64,000 nucleotides of DNA from Hymenobacter guriensis (lineage in GTDB: Bacteria > Bacteroidota > Bacteroidia > Cytophagales > Hymenobacteraceae), in the NCBI RefSeq assembly GCF_015773195.1, contig NZ_JADWYK010000004.1, forward strand, positions 1 to 64,000. Reading direction: 5' to 3'. A program made the translations under genes and the position numbers. Under the pieces are notes generated by a model, which ran no database searches, was not told where the DNA came from, and saw only the letters and a program-made list of their open reading frames with translations. Of the stretch, positions 1 through 8,722 are shown in pieces (within the stretch, counting starts at the first letter, position 1; every line of letters begins with the position of its first letter).

Positions 1-42
1 CGCGATGCGCGCCCATTGCGCGTCCGTCAGCATAAAGTCCAT
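1..42 (-). CDS. IS5-like transposase, N-terminal start only (runs off window)
   Basis: The complement strand from base 42 reads MDFMLTDAQWARIA before the window ends. The string MLTDAQWARIA is typical of the N-terminus of IS5-group transposases (DUF4096 region). Two ATGs are possible, at 42 and 33; a GGAGG lies 9 bases upstream of the ATG at 33, so that start is preferred. The body of the gene lies outside the window, so intactness cannot be judged. No terminal inverted repeat could be defined between 43 and 166. Confidence 0.6.
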   Translation of the reverse strand, partial: MDFMLTDAQWARIA

Positions 43-166
43 CCTCCAAAATAATACCTACTGTTAACACTTCCTAGTGCGTGCCTCCCCCTCAGCGGTG
101 TTTCTAAGCTTATGTCTACTCACTTTCCTACTTTGGTGTTCTATTTAGGTCAAGTTGAAGTACCTT

Positions 167-527
167 ATGACCAATCAAGAGGCTACTAATTTTCTTCAAT
201 CGATTGACTTCCTATTGCCGCTCGGCTATTTGGATATGATGATGTGCTGGGCATGAACAGATCCTTGACTTCGAGGCTATTAATAGCAAATACTTGGCTT
301 TGTGGCCTCTCGATAAACTTATCGGCATTAATAACGACTACGAAGCAGCCGAGAATTATCCGGGGTTCTTTCTGATCGGCACTTATGAAATCGGCGAGGC
401 CTGCGCCATCGAAAAAGCTACTGGTGCCATCTACACCTTACCATTCATCGGCAACGTCCAAGAGGACGCTGTTTTCGTTGGCAAATCGGTGGACGAGCAG
501 CTCGTCTATCTAAAGGAAGCCTGGTAA
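167..527 (+). pseudogene. SMI1/KNR4 (SUKH) family protein, disrupted
   Basis: The frame open from 243 to 527 contains [25 protein letters not shown] and TLPFIGN..EDAVFVG, the pattern of the C-terminal half of SUKH (SMI1/KNR4) domains. An ATG at 167 in another frame gives MTNQEATNFLQSIDFLLP before a TGA at 254, which looks like the missing N-terminus, so a frameshift or small deletion near 240-256 is inferred. SUKH proteins are often immunity proteins against contact-dependent toxins; no toxin gene is visible here. Alternatively a short protein could start at the TTG at 294. The family call is better supported than the pseudogene call. Confidence 0.5.
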
Positions 528-528
528 C

Positions 529-564
529 AAAAAAAGCCCCGGCCTCCCCGCCGGGGCTTTTTTT
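529..564 (+). terminator. Rho-independent terminator
   Basis: A-run, GCCCCGGC stem, short loop, GCCGGGGC stem and a run of T. It starts two bases after the stop of the SUKH gene and lies just upstream of icmF; the A/T flanks would let it work in both directions. Confidence 0.8.
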
Positions 565-604
565 GTACCTTCGCTCACCCAAATTCCACCCAACTCCACC
601 CGTA

Positions 605-3600
605 ATGCAAGCAGCTCCCGCCGCTCCGTATAAGCCGAAAAACCATATCCGCATCGTAACGGCCGCCGCCCTGTTCGACGGCCACGATGCCGCCATCAAC
701 ATCATGCGCCGCATCATCCAGAGCAGCGGCGCCGAAGTAATCCACCTGGGTCACAACCGCTCGGTGCAGGAAATTGTGGACTGCGCCATCCAGGAAGATG
801 CCCAGGCCATTGCTATTACCTCCTACCAGGGCGGCCACAACGAGTACTTCAAGTACATGCACGACCTGCTCAAGGAGCGGGGCGCGGGCCACATTCGCCT
901 GTTCGGCGGCGGGGGTGGCGTGATTCTGCCAACCGAAATCGAGGACCTGCACGCCTACGGCATCGAGCAGATCTACTCCCCCGACGCCGGCCGCGCCATG
1001 GGCCTGCAGGGCATGATCAACGACTTGCTCCAGCGCTGCGACTTCCCCACCGGCCAGAACTTAAACGGCGAGGTCAACCACGTCAAAGAAAAAGACGCCC
1101 GCAGCATTGGCCGCCTGATTTCGGCCGCCGAAAACTTCCCCGAGGAGTTTGATCGGGTGAAAGCCCAACTGGTGGCCGACTTCCAGCAGGCCGAAGGCAG
1201 CAACGACCAGCGCCTTGAGTTCCCTGCCTCCGTTACCAAAACCCCAATCCTGGGCATCACCGGCACCGGCGGGGCTGGTAAATCAAGCTTGGTCGACGAG
1301 TTGGTGCGCCGTTTCCTGATGGACTTCCCCGAGAAGACCATTGCCATCATCTCCGTCGACCCCTCGAAGCGCAAAACCGGCGGGGCCCTGCTGGGTGACC
1401 GGATCCGGATGAACTCCATCAACTCGCCCCGGGTGTACATGCGCAGCCTGGCCACGCGCCAAAGCAACCTGGCGCTAAGCAAGTACGTGCAGGATGCGGT
1501 GGATGTGGTGCGCGCCGCGGGCTTCGACCTCATCATCCTCGAAACCTCCGGTATCGGCCAGTCCGACACCGAAATCATCGAGCACTCCGACGCCAGCCTC
1601 TACGTGATGACGCCCGAGTACGGCGCCGCCACCCAGCTGGAGAAAATCGACATGCTCGACTTCGCCGACGTCATTGCCCTCAACAAGTTCGACAAGCGCG
1701 GGGCCCTCGACGCCCTGCGCGACGTGCGCAAGCAGTACCAGCGCAACCACGGCCACTGGGATAAGCCCCTGGACTCGATGCCCGTGTTCGGCACCATTGC
1801 CTCCCAGTTCAACGACCCCGGTATGAACCGCCTCTACCGCGCCGTGCTGGCCACGGTGGAAGCTAAAACGGGCGTGCCCTTCGCGTCCCAGCTTGAAACC
1901 AGCAAGGAGGACTCGGAGAAGATTTATATCATTCCGCCCCACCGCACCCGCTACCTTTCCGAAATAGCCGAAACCAACCGCCAATATGATCAGTGGGTTC
2001 AAAAACAAGCTGACGTTGCTCAGCAGCTCTATGGAATCAAGCAAGCCATCGGAGCCGTCCAAAGTGTCGGAAACGCCGCTGCAGGACCTGGCAGCGGGCA
2101 CGGCGGCCACCAATCCGAATCCGGAAGCCTCGTGGCCGGCCTGGAGAGGACCTTCGAGGAGGTCAAACTCCGGCTGGACGGGCAGAACTGGAAACTCCTG
2201 GAAACCTGGCCGCAAAAAGTAGCCGCCTACAAGGCTCCGGAGTTCGTGTTTAAGGTGCGCGACAAGGAAATCCGCATCCAGACCCACACCACCAGCCTGA
2301 GCAATCAGCAGATTCCCAAAGTCAGCCTGCCGCGCTACACCGCCTGGGGTGATTTGCTGCGCTGGCAGCTCCAGGAAAACGTGCCCGGCGAGTTCCCCTA
2401 CACCGCCGGCGTGTTCCCGTTCAAGCGTGAGGGCGAAGACCCGACCCGCATGTTTGCCGGCGAAGGTGGCCCCGAGCGCACCAACCGCCGCTTCCACTAC
2501 GTGAGCATGGGCCTGCCTGCCAAGCGCCTCTCCACGGCCTTCGACTCGGTGACGCTCTACGGCGAGGACCCCGACCACCGGCCCGACATCTACGGCAAAA
2601 TCGGCAACGCCGGCGTGAGCATCTGCTGCCTCGACGACGCTAAGAAGCTCTACTCGGGCTTCAATCTGGCCAACCCCAGCACCTCGGTGTCGATGACCAT
2701 CAACGGCCCCGCCGCTACGCTGGCCGCCTTCTTTATGAACGCCGCCATCGACCAGCAGTGTGAGCTCTATATCAAGGAGCAGGGCCTCAAAGCCGAGGTG
2801 GAAGCCAAGATCAACCAGATTTACGCCGACAAAGGCCTCAACCGCCCCCGCTACCAGGGCGAGCTGCCCCAGGGCAATGACGGCCTGGGCCTGATGCTGC
2901 TCGGTGTCACCGGCGACCAAGTCCTGCCCGCCGACGTGTACGAAACCATCAAAAAGCGCACCCTCAGCCAGGTGCGCGGCACCGTGCAGGCCGACATCCT
3001 CAAGGAAGACCAGGCCCAGAACACCTGCATCTTCTCCACCGAGTTTGCCCTGCGCCTCATGGGCGACGTGCAGGAGTATTTCATCAAGGAGAAGGTTCGC
3101 AACTTCTACTCGGTGTCCATTTCCGGCTACCACATTGCTGAAGCCGGCGCCAACCCCCTCACCCAGCTGGCCCTCACGCTCTCCAACGGCTTCACCTTCG
3201 TGGAGTACTACGTGAGCCGGGGCATGAGCGTGAACGACTTCGCCCCCAACCTGTCGTTCTTCTTCTCCAACGGCATCGACCCCGAGTACGCCGTGATTGG
3301 CCGCGTGGCGCGCCGCATCTGGGCCAAGGCTATGAAGCTCAAGTATGGCGCCGATGCCCGGAGCCAGATGCTCAAGTACCACATCCAGACCAGCGGCCGG
3401 AGCTTGCACGCCCAGGAAATCGACTTCAACGATATCCGTACCACCCTGCAGGCCCTCTACGCCATCTACGACAACTGCAACTCCCTGCACACCAACGCCT
3501 ACGACGAGGCCATTACCACCCCCACCGAGGAATCAGTGCGCCGGGCTATGGCTATTCAGCTCATCATCAACCGGGAACTGGGCTTAGCCAAAAACGAAAA

Positions 3601-4075
3601 CCCGCTCCAAGGCTCCTTCATCATCGAGGAGCTGACGGACCTTGTGGAAGAGGCCGTGCTGATGGAGTTTGACCGCATCACCGAGCGGGGCGGCGTGCTT
3701 GGCGCCATGGAAACCATGTACCAGCGCGGTAAGATTCAGGAGGAAAGCATGCACTACGAGATGCTCAAGCACACGGGCGAGTATCCCATCATCGGCGTGA
3801 ACACCTTCCTCTCCTCCAAAGGCTCGCCCACGGTGGTGCCCGCCGAGGTTATCCGGGCCACGGAAGAGGAAAAGCAGTACCAGATTGAGATGCTCAACAT
3901 CCTGCACACCCGCAACGCCGACCAGACCGAAACCCGCCTCCGGCAGCTCCAGCAAGTAGCCATCCAGAACGGCAACCTCTTCGAAGAGCTGATGGAAACG
4001 GTGAAGTTCTGCTCCCTGGGCCAGATTACGAATGCGCTGTTCGAAGTAGGCGGCCAGTACCGTCGGAATATGTAG
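605..4075 (+). CDS. icmF: Fused acyl-CoA mutase IcmF (B12-binding, G-protein chaperone and mutase domains)
   Basis: Adenosylcobalamin-dependent carbon-skeleton mutase fused to its own GTPase chaperone, interconverting isobutyryl-CoA/butyryl-CoA-type substrates. Domain order in the 1156-residue protein: B12-binding domain with FDGHDAA (His27 would be the lower cobalt ligand) and TSYQGG; MeaB-like GTPase with P-loop [12 protein letters not shown] from residue 217, [17 protein letters not shown] and NKFD; then the large mutase barrel containing [13 protein letters not shown]. That last segment differs from methylmalonyl-CoA mutase and matches IcmF, so substrate is isobutyryl-CoA class by family, not proven. 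The ATG at 605 is chosen because it begins just before the B12 domain; an upstream TTG at 563 would lie in the preceding terminator. A possible -7 box TACCTTCG is at 566-573. Full length and apparently intact. Confidence 0.93.
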   Translation: MQAAPAAPYKPKNHIRIVTAAALFDGHDAAINIMRRIIQSSGAEVIHLGHNRSVQEIVDCAIQEDAQAIAITSYQGGHNEYFKYMHDLLKERGAGHIRLFGGGGGVILPTEIEDLHAYGIEQIYSPDAGRAMGLQGMINDLLQRCDFPTGQNLNGEVNHVKEKDARSIGRLISAAENFPEEFDRVKAQLVADFQQAEGSNDQRLEFPASVTKTPILGITGTGGAGKSSLVDELVRRFLMDFPEKTIAIISVDPSKRKTGGALLGDRIRMNSINSPRVYMRSLATRQSNLALSKYVQDAVDVVRAAGFDLIILETSGIGQSDTEIIEHSDASLYVMTPEYGAATQLEKIDMLDFADVIALNKFDKRGALDALRDVRKQYQRNHGHWDKPLDSMPVFGTIASQFNDPGMNRLYRAVLATVEAKTGVPFASQLETSKEDSEKIYIIPPHRTRYLSEIAETNRQYDQWVQKQADVAQQLYGIKQAIGAVQSVGNAAAGPGSGHGGHQSESGSLVAGLERTFEEVKLRLDGQNWKLLETWPQKVAAYKAPEFVFKVRDKEIRIQTHTTSLSNQQIPKVSLPRYTAWGDLLRWQLQENVPGEFPYTAGVFPFKREGEDPTRMFAGEGGPERTNRRFHYVSMGLPAKRLSTAFDSVTLYGEDPDHRPDIYGKIGNAGVSICCLDDAKKLYSGFNLANPSTSVSMTINGPAATLAAFFMNAAIDQQCELYIKEQGLKAEVEAKINQIYADKGLNRPRYQGELPQGNDGLGLMLLGVTGDQVLPADVYETIKKRTLSQVRGTVQADILKEDQAQNTCIFSTEFALRLMGDVQEYFIKEKVRNFYSVSISGYHIAEAGANPLTQLALTLSNGFTFVEYYVSRGMSVNDFAPNLSFFFSNGIDPEYAVIGRVARRIWAKAMKLKYGADARSQMLKYHIQTSGRSLHAQEIDFNDIRTTLQALYAIYDNCNSLHTNAYDEAITTPTEESVRRAMAIQLIINRELGLAKNENPLQGSFIIEELTDLVEEAVLMEFDRITERGGVLGAMETMYQRGKIQEESMHYEMLKHTGEYPIIGVNTFLSSKGSPTVVPAEVIRATEEEKQYQIEMLNILHTRNADQTETRLRQLQQVAIQNGNLFEELMETVKFCSLGQITNALFEVGGQYRRNM

Positions 4076-4090
4076 ACAGTCTATTTGGTT

Positions 4091-4140
4091 GAATAAATAA
4101 GGGTGCTACCTTGCCTGGGGTAGCACCCTTATTTATTTTT
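4091..4140 (+). terminator. Strong terminator after icmF
   Basis: AATAAATAA GGGTGCTACC, loop, GGTAGCACCC TTATTTATT and a T-run: a long, almost perfect hairpin 15 bases after the icmF stop. It ends two bases before the ATG of the next gene, so it also forms that gene's 5' flank. Confidence 0.85.
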
Positions 4141-4141
4141 T

Positions 4142-4636
4142 ATGGAAACCATTGAAGTTCGATTCACCGATTTACGCCGGGCAGCAGAGCAGGTGCCTGC
4201 CTTTGTAGAGGATCGGCTAGGCTGCAAAGCGGAGTGCGGCTTGCGCACAGGCGTAGAGGAGGATATGAGCATTACTGGGCTCGATACGGAGGAATTACTT
4301 CTTGAATTCTCTGAGCAGTTTTCAGTCGACCTTTCCCAATTCGACTTTACTGGCTTGATTACACCTGAATCTGTAGGCAACCCGCTTCACCTCATCTTAT
4401 TCCTTCTCTTTCTACCGGTTTACGCCGTAGCCTGGACCACTAAGTTATTGCTGGGACTTGTCTACCTACCCTTTAACTCTGAAGCAGCTATAAGCCTCAT
4501 TAAGAAGCCCATTAGCAACCCTTTCGCATCACCACCCAAACCTCGGCATGAAATTCTGACCATCGGCGACTTTGTAGCTTCTGCCGCTGCCGGGCGCTTC
4601 GTGAAGCGGGAGCGGGTACGCTTCGTGCTGGTATAG
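4142..4636 (+). CDS. DUF1493 family protein (acyl-carrier-like)
   Basis: 164 residues. The pattern TGLDTEELLLEFSEQFSVD near residues 40-60, a hydrophobic segment around residues 80-110 (LHLILFLLFLPVYAVAWT) and a late LTIGDFVASAAAGRF fit the DUF1493 family, which is distantly like acyl carrier proteins in length and in the D-x-x-E-L-L-x-x-F region. No DSL phosphopantetheine motif is seen. The ATG directly follows the terminator T-run with no obvious ribosome-binding site. Base composition is less GC-rich than icmF, and the gene sits between icmF and a decayed copy of the icmF 3' end, which suggests that it arrived as an insertion. Function unknown. Confidence 0.7.
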   Translation: METIEVRFTDLRRAAEQVPAFVEDRLGCKAECGLRTGVEEDMSITGLDTEELLLEFSEQFSVDLSQFDFTGLITPESVGNPLHLILFLLFLPVYAVAWTTKLLLGLVYLPFNSEAAISLIKKPISNPFASPPKPRHEILTIGDFVASAAAGRFVKRERVRFVLV

Positions 4637-4640
4637 CTCA

Positions 4641-4766
4641 CAGCAGTTTCAGCAAGTCGCCTTCCAGAACGGTAACCTATTCGAGGAGTTGATGGAAACG
4701 GTGAAGTTCTGCTCGCTCGGGTAGATTACAAATGCGCTGTTTGAGGTTGGTGGGCAGTATGTGTAA
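4641..4766 (+). pseudogene. Decayed copy of the icmF 3' end
   Basis: Bases 4641-4760 align without gaps to 3941-4060 of icmF at a constant offset of 700 bases; I count 100 identities in 120. In the icmF frame the copy reads [17 protein letters not shown], then [10 protein letters not shown], a TAG in place of the Gln codon (4722-4724), [13 protein letters not shown] and a TAA. Most differences from icmF are at third codon positions, so the copy diverged while still under coding selection, or came from a relative's icmF, before it was cut off. It begins four bases after the DUF1493 stop. Confidence 0.85.
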
Positions 4767-4808
4767 GCTGGAGACAGTATTATAATAAAAAACTTTGGCT
4801 TAAATATT

Positions 4809-5699
4809 CTACAGCTCTGCATCAACGCTTTCACCCAATAAAACACTACTCCATATTTTCATCTTCAATTTGGCTTCCTCCGGTAGCTTATTATATACAT
4901 CTTTCAATTCTAGCAGGTCACATAACTGCCTTATGAATAAACTAAGTATCATCAATGACGTCTTTACTGCTGTAGCAATCATTGGCCTTGCCTCTTCTGG
5001 CTTTGTTAACGCAGCTCTGAGCTGGATCAAGCTCATATATTCACAGTGAGCATGATTGGCATAAAGATCATAAGTCTTCATACTAATAGCCTTTAGTTTT
5101 GCTGCGTCCATTAATTTTTCCCATCCCACTTCCTTGGCCGTTCGGCCTGAAAGTAATCTTCCCTTATTAGAAGGACTGTAACCCTGGAAAACAGCATTTT
5201 CTTCTATATATTTCTTGTACATCTCAATTCTATTGGCTTCTTCTATTTTACGTTTCTGCATTTCTTGTGACAGCATATCTGTATCAGATGTTTGTCGCAC
5301 AGTTAAGCTTTGTACAACATACAGCCAATATCTAAGCTTGTTTTCATCCGTCGATTTAGGCTGTATATATAAATAAAAGAAAGTTAAATATGCCTCGAGC
5401 TGAGCTCTACCAAGGGTGTAAATACTTGAAAGATCTGGAAACCGTACAGGGTCATCAGAGTATCTACCATGAGTTGTTCCTAACACTAGGCTCTCAAATG
5501 AACTGGAAGCAAATGATAATTTTAGTGTTAGCGGCTCTACTAACTCCATCCAAAAAGGTCCTGTTGGAGAGCGAGCATGCCATTCCCTGAGTATCTCATG
5601 AATAATAAAGGTCATTTGGGAATGATCTTGAAGGAAATCAAAAGGATTATCACTCCTTAATTTCGCAAAAAGCATTTCCAAGCGCTCTATGTTTTCCAT
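4809..5699 (-). CDS. Uncharacterised protein, AT-rich gene
   Basis: 296 residues, not recognised with confidence. It is soluble-looking and helical, rich in Leu, Lys and Glu, with no signal peptide or membrane segment. The segment YDLYANHAHCEYMSL near residue 210 and the following basic-hydrophobic helices loosely recall DUF5677-type proteins, a weak likeness. Base composition is clearly more AT-rich than the neighbours, with codons such as TTA, ATA and AAA common, which indicates recent acquisition. ATG at 5699 follows a non-coding region; the 3' end faces the icmF-tail remnant. No operon partner. Confidence 0.6.
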   Translation of the reverse strand: MENIERLEMLFAKLRSDNPFDFLQDHSQMTFIIHEILREWHARSPTGPFWMELVEPLTLKLSFASSSFESLVLGTTHGRYSDDPVRFPDLSSIYTLGRAQLEAYLTFFYLYIQPKSTDENKLRYWLYVVQSLTVRQTSDTDMLSQEMQKRKIEEANRIEMYKKYIEENAVFQGYSPSNKGRLLSGRTAKEVGWEKLMDAAKLKAISMKTYDLYANHAHCEYMSLIQLRAALTKPEEARPMIATAVKTSLMILSLFIRQLCDLLELKDVYNKLPEEAKLKMKIWSSVLLGESVDAEL

Positions 5700-5751
5700 A
5701 GCTGATTGAATCTTTACGTGGTGAGAAGGAATGTATTAAGATTCTTCCTAA

Positions 5752-5910
5752 CAGCTGCAATTTTATCAAAGCTTGATGCAGGTAGCCACAATAAGAAGCC
5801 TCTGCCGCCGTAGCGTCCAGCAGGTGCCGCGCCGAGTCGGCCGAGCATGCTAATCGTGCTGTTGGTAGATTCCCAGCCTCCCGGTAAGGCCGGTCATGAG
5901 TTAGACTGCG
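5752..5910 (-). pseudogene. Possible degenerate coding fragment in the 5700-6018 gap
   Basis: This 319-base gap has no intact gene. On the complement strand, 53 codons stay open after a TAG and read like protein: HDRPYREAGNLPTARLACS, then ADSARHLLDATAAEASY and CGYLHQALIK. Its GC-rich codons contrast with the AT-rich gene downstream. There is no start codon and no recognisable family. It may be a remnant of an older gene interrupted by the AT-rich insertion. The remaining gap sequence shows nothing further. Confidence 0.25.
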
Positions 5911-6018
5911 CTAAACTTGCGTCGGGCAAAGGCACCCGAGAGCACAGCAAGACCCTTCGCAAGCTCTTGGCTCTTTTTCTTCCTCAAACCTGATTTTCTC
6001 ACCAGTTCTTAGCAAGCA

Positions 6019-6552
6019 ATGATGGGCAAAAGCTTTACTCCGTTCCCGGTTATAAAAACAGCAAGGCTAACCTTGAGGCAACTCAGAAGCAATGATGATG
6101 AAGCAATATTTAGCTTGCGTTCAAACGAGCAGGTAAACAAATACCTTGGTAGAAAGCCCAGCGAATCAATGAAGGATGCCCAGGGCTTCATCCGGGCTAT
6201 CAATGAAAACGTTCAACGGAACGATGCCATTTACTGGGCCATTACACTGGGCGAGGATGAGAAACTAATTGGGACAATTTGCTTATTTGGCTTTTCCGAA
6301 GATAATACCGCGGCGGAAATTGGCTATGAATTACTACCAGACTTTCAGGGAAAGGGAATAATGCATGAAGCAGCCACCAAAGTAGTTGACTTCGGGTTTA
6401 ATGACCTTGGGCTAAGCTCTATAGAAGCTCATACGCACTTCGAAAATCAGGAATCAACAAGACTTCTAGAAAAATTGAATTTCAATAGACAAACTATTTC
6501 CGACGAAAATCTTATACTATTCAAATTAACAGCTAACCTGCGCTCAGCATGA
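6019..6552 (+). CDS. GNAT family N-acetyltransferase (RimJ/RimL-like)
   Basis: 177 residues matching the Acetyltransf_3 type of GNAT fold: TARLTLRQL start near residue 14, WAITL..KLIGTICL core strands, EIGYELLPDFQGKGIMHEA with the acetyl-CoA binding loop (Q-G-K-G), then NQESTRLLEKLNF. This family acetylates amino groups of ribosomal-protein N-termini or small molecules; the substrate cannot be told. Two ATGs in a row (6019, 6022) make the start uncertain by one residue. AT-richer than the chromosomal background, like the gene at 4809, and part of the same accessory stretch. Confidence 0.85.
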   Translation: MMGKSFTPFPVIKTARLTLRQLRSNDDEAIFSLRSNEQVNKYLGRKPSESMKDAQGFIRAINENVQRNDAIYWAITLGEDEKLIGTICLFGFSEDNTAAEIGYELLPDFQGKGIMHEAATKVVDFGFNDLGLSSIEAHTHFENQESTRLLEKLNFNRQTISDENLILFKLTANLRSA

Positions 6553-6622
6553 CATTCAACGGGGAGGTTTAGCACAATTTTGCCCCGCGCTAGATGCGTA
6601 ATTCCTACCCGTTCCTGACGGG

Positions 6623-6692
6623 AAGCCCCAGCCGCCCATAACCGCCCCAGCGGCCAGCCGATACCGCGCCGCGCGGAGTCGTCTGGGCGGCG
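6623..6692. repeat. 70-base direct repeat, copy A
   Basis: Pairs with 7388-7457 in the same orientation; I count 59 identities in 70 without gaps. Shared blocks include AAGCCCCAGCC, TACCGCGCCGCGCG and AGTCGT. It lies just upstream of the gene at 6724. The rest of 6553-6723 holds no gene. Confidence 0.7.
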
Positions 6693-6723
6693 CTGATTAT
6701 CTTGGGCCATCCAACTTCTGCCC

Positions 6724-7323
6724 ATGAATATTCGGATCCAACAGCAGATTCACCGTTTAGGTGGCCGCACTACCGCCGGGCCAGAAGCGTGCCTGCGGGA
6801 AGTTCTGCAACACACCGTTTTCCCGCATCCGCTCTATCCCAAGAGCTATGCCGACAACTTCTTTGGGCTCGACGAGTTTTATCGGCAACACAGAGAGTTG
6901 TACGCCCGCAGCCCAGACGATTTTTACGCTGCGCTGCTGCATCACTTTTTCTCCGACCACCAGCTTCCTTATGGACAGGATTTCTTTCGCAACTTCCTGT
7001 TCACCCCATTTACTGCGGGCACCCCTGATTATGGCGAACTAGACGGCCTGGTGTCCCCCGAGGAGCTTCGGACAATCGTGGCGGGCGAACCGCTGGAGTT
7101 TATGTGCATTGCTTACTCTTACGGCTTCCCCGACCACTATTTCGTGTGTCTGCACGACCCAACGCCCGAAAATCCCTCCGTCTACGGCACCGACCATGAG
7201 GCCTTTTTTCAGGAAATAACCCCGGTGGGTACCCTGGAAGACTTCTTCAGCCGCTACCTGACGCCGGAGGAATTTCTAAGCATCGTCCGCCACCAGCTGG
7301 AGCGCACGTACGCCGAGCAATAG
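6724..7323 (+). CDS. SUKH-like (SMI1/KNR4-like) protein, tentative
   Basis: 199 residues, soluble, acidic and aromatic-rich. The C-terminal part (YFVCLHDPTPENPSVYGTD, then TLEDFFSRYLTPEEFLSIV) resembles the end of SUKH domains, where a description of the displayed value is followed by a loop and a final helix with D-F-F. The middle holds FDF-like aromatic blocks (DDFYAALLHHFFSD). The likeness is by eye only. SUKH members commonly act as immunity or partner-binding proteins; no toxin gene is nearby. ATG at 6724 is the only reasonable start. The gene is bracketed by two 70-base direct repeats, so it could be a mobile cassette. Confidence 0.5.
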   Translation: MNIRIQQQIHRLGGRTTAGPEACLREVLQHTVFPHPLYPKSYADNFFGLDEFYRQHRELYARSPDDFYAALLHHFFSDHQLPYGQDFFRNFLFTPFTAGTPDYGELDGLVSPEELRTIVAGEPLEFMCIAYSYGFPDHYFVCLHDPTPENPSVYGTDHEAFFQEITPVGTLEDFFSRYLTPEEFLSIVRHQLERTYAEQ

Positions 7324-7387
7324 CACCCCAACTATCCTGGGTCTGGCTCCATCTGCCGCAACGGAACTCGTGACCAGCCTTGCCCCA

Positions 7388-7457
7388 AAGCCCCAGCCTC
7401 CCCCTACCGCCCCGGCGGCAGGCCGGTACCGCGCCGCGCGTAGTCGTTTGGGCAGCG
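7388..7457. repeat. 70-base direct repeat, copy B
   Basis: Second copy of the repeat at 6623-6692, 65 bases after the stop of the intervening gene. Downstream, CCGGCCCG (7495-7502) and CGGGCCGG (7520-7527) form a hairpin without a T-run. The stretch 7324-7681 has no convincing gene. Confidence 0.7.
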
Positions 7458-7681
7458 TGGTACCCATTCTATCTTATAAGACCCTAGAACCAAACCGGCC
7501 CGCCCCTCTCTCCGAGGTACGGGCCGGCTTCATTCTCTTCCTTCCCTAACTATGCAGGCTTCCCTGCGTCTTCTCCATTGCCTTTCCCACCCGTCCTGCT
7601 ACTGCGGTTTAAAACTTGCTACGGGACTATACCTTGATTTTATCTATAGTTTTGAGGGAATCAGAACCTATCATCTACCCT

Positions 7682-8635
7682 ATGCGCCTTACTCGTCCGT
7701 TTGCCTGGTCTCTTCTTCCGTTCACGGTGCTGCTGGCGGCGGCGGGCTACGGCCCCGCTCCTACCGCTGCCTCCGCTCCGGTGGCTAATTTCACCCAGGG
7801 CGTTATCACCACCCGCGTATCGTTGCCCGGCAACCCCTATGATAAGCTGCTCAGCCAGGTAGATCCGGCTAAGGGCAACATCCAGGCGCAGCTGCAGCAG
7901 CTGGCCGGGCGCCTCACGGCGGCGGAACAACAGCAGCTTCAAGCCGCGGCGGCCACCCTCAGCCCGGCTATGACCATCGGGGCCATGATGCTGCCGCGCA
8001 AGGGCACTATCTACTGCCGGGGCAAGGAAGCCCGCGCCACCACCGATGCCCTCACCTACCACCTCGAAAACTACTTCAACCTCACTACCAACAAAGGCCT
8101 GCTGCGGATGGTCTCGCAGTCGACGCCCCAAAACGTAAACTACACCTACGATGCCGCCTCGGTAGAAAAAACCTGGCAGAGCATTGTCGTTACGGATGTG
8201 GACTACACCCTGCGTACCACGCCCGAAACGGTGCTGGTAGCGGGCTACCCCAGTCAGAAGACAACGTACACGCTGAAGCCCGGCGCCGAGGGAGCCAAGC
8301 CGGATGGCCCCGGCCAGTTGGGGAACAAGCCCGTTGCCCTAGATGTGTGGACCTCCCCGCAGATTCCGCAGAGCCTGAATTTTGCCCACCCGGTGTACGT
8401 CAACCAGGCCCACGGCATCACCCGGCTGGTGGTGTACTTCGATAAGGAGCGTAAGCAGCAGCTGCGGTATGAGTTTGCCACCGTGCAGGTCCGACCCGTC
8501 ACCGATCAGGAGCTAAAAGTAGCTACCACGGCACCCGTGCTCGATTATGCCAAAGACGCTATGCAGATTGGCGTGCAAGCCATGGCACTCATGTTCGGGG
8601 GCGGCCCCAAAGCATCGGCTGATACCGAGGAGTAG
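7682..8635 (+). CDS. Secreted protein, DUF4412-like
   Basis: 317 residues from the ATG at 7682, chosen because it opens a signal peptide (RLTRPFAWSLLPFTVLLAAA); the frame runs further upstream without a better start. The mature part has a helical stretch rich in Gln/Ala (residues about 60-95), then a beta-rich part with KGTIYCRGKEAR, a VLVAGYPSQKTTYTL segment and VWTSPQIPQSLNF, which follows the DUF4412 layout: a reporter-like strand pair, a x-x-G-Y-x-x-x-x-Y element and a V-W-x-S element. It is probably exported to the periplasm or outer membrane. Role unknown; family likeness is by pattern only. Confidence 0.6.
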   Translation: MRLTRPFAWSLLPFTVLLAAAGYGPAPTAASAPVANFTQGVITTRVSLPGNPYDKLLSQVDPAKGNIQAQLQQLAGRLTAAEQQQLQAAAATLSPAMTIGAMMLPRKGTIYCRGKEARATTDALTYHLENYFNLTTNKGLLRMVSQSTPQNVNYTYDAASVEKTWQSIVVTDVDYTLRTTPETVLVAGYPSQKTTYTLKPGAEGAKPDGPGQLGNKPVALDVWTSPQIPQSLNFAHPVYVNQAHGITRLVVYFDKERKQQLRYEFATVQVRPVTDQELKVATTAPVLDYAKDAMQIGVQAMALMFGGGPKASADTEE

Positions 8636-8654
8636 TCCAGTCTTTGCGCACGGC

Positions 8655-8684
8655 TTGAATCCGGTGGCCGGATGCTTACTTTGC
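8655..8684 (+). promoter_or_regulatory. Bacteroidota promoter for the DUF3667 gene
   Basis: TTG at 8655-8657 and TACTTTGC at 8677-8684, spaced 19 bases, fit the Bacteroidota sigma-factor consensus (TTG, TAnnTTTG). The ATG at 8672 lies inside this promoter, so the downstream ATG at 8723 is taken as the true start. Confidence 0.55.
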
Positions 8685-8722
8685 GCCGCCCTACCGCACC
8701 GACTTCCTTACCTCTCTCTGCA

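Noticed and set aside
1475..3490. Long open frame antisense to icmF (671 codons)
   Set aside because: Its product is a Gly/Ala/Val/His-rich string with no domain, as expected of the opposite strand of a GC-rich gene; icmF itself is fully supported.
8672..8722. ATG at 8672 as the DUF3667 gene start
   Set aside because: It lies within the TTG/TACTTTGC promoter and would add an Arg/Pro stretch outside the family; 8723 is better.
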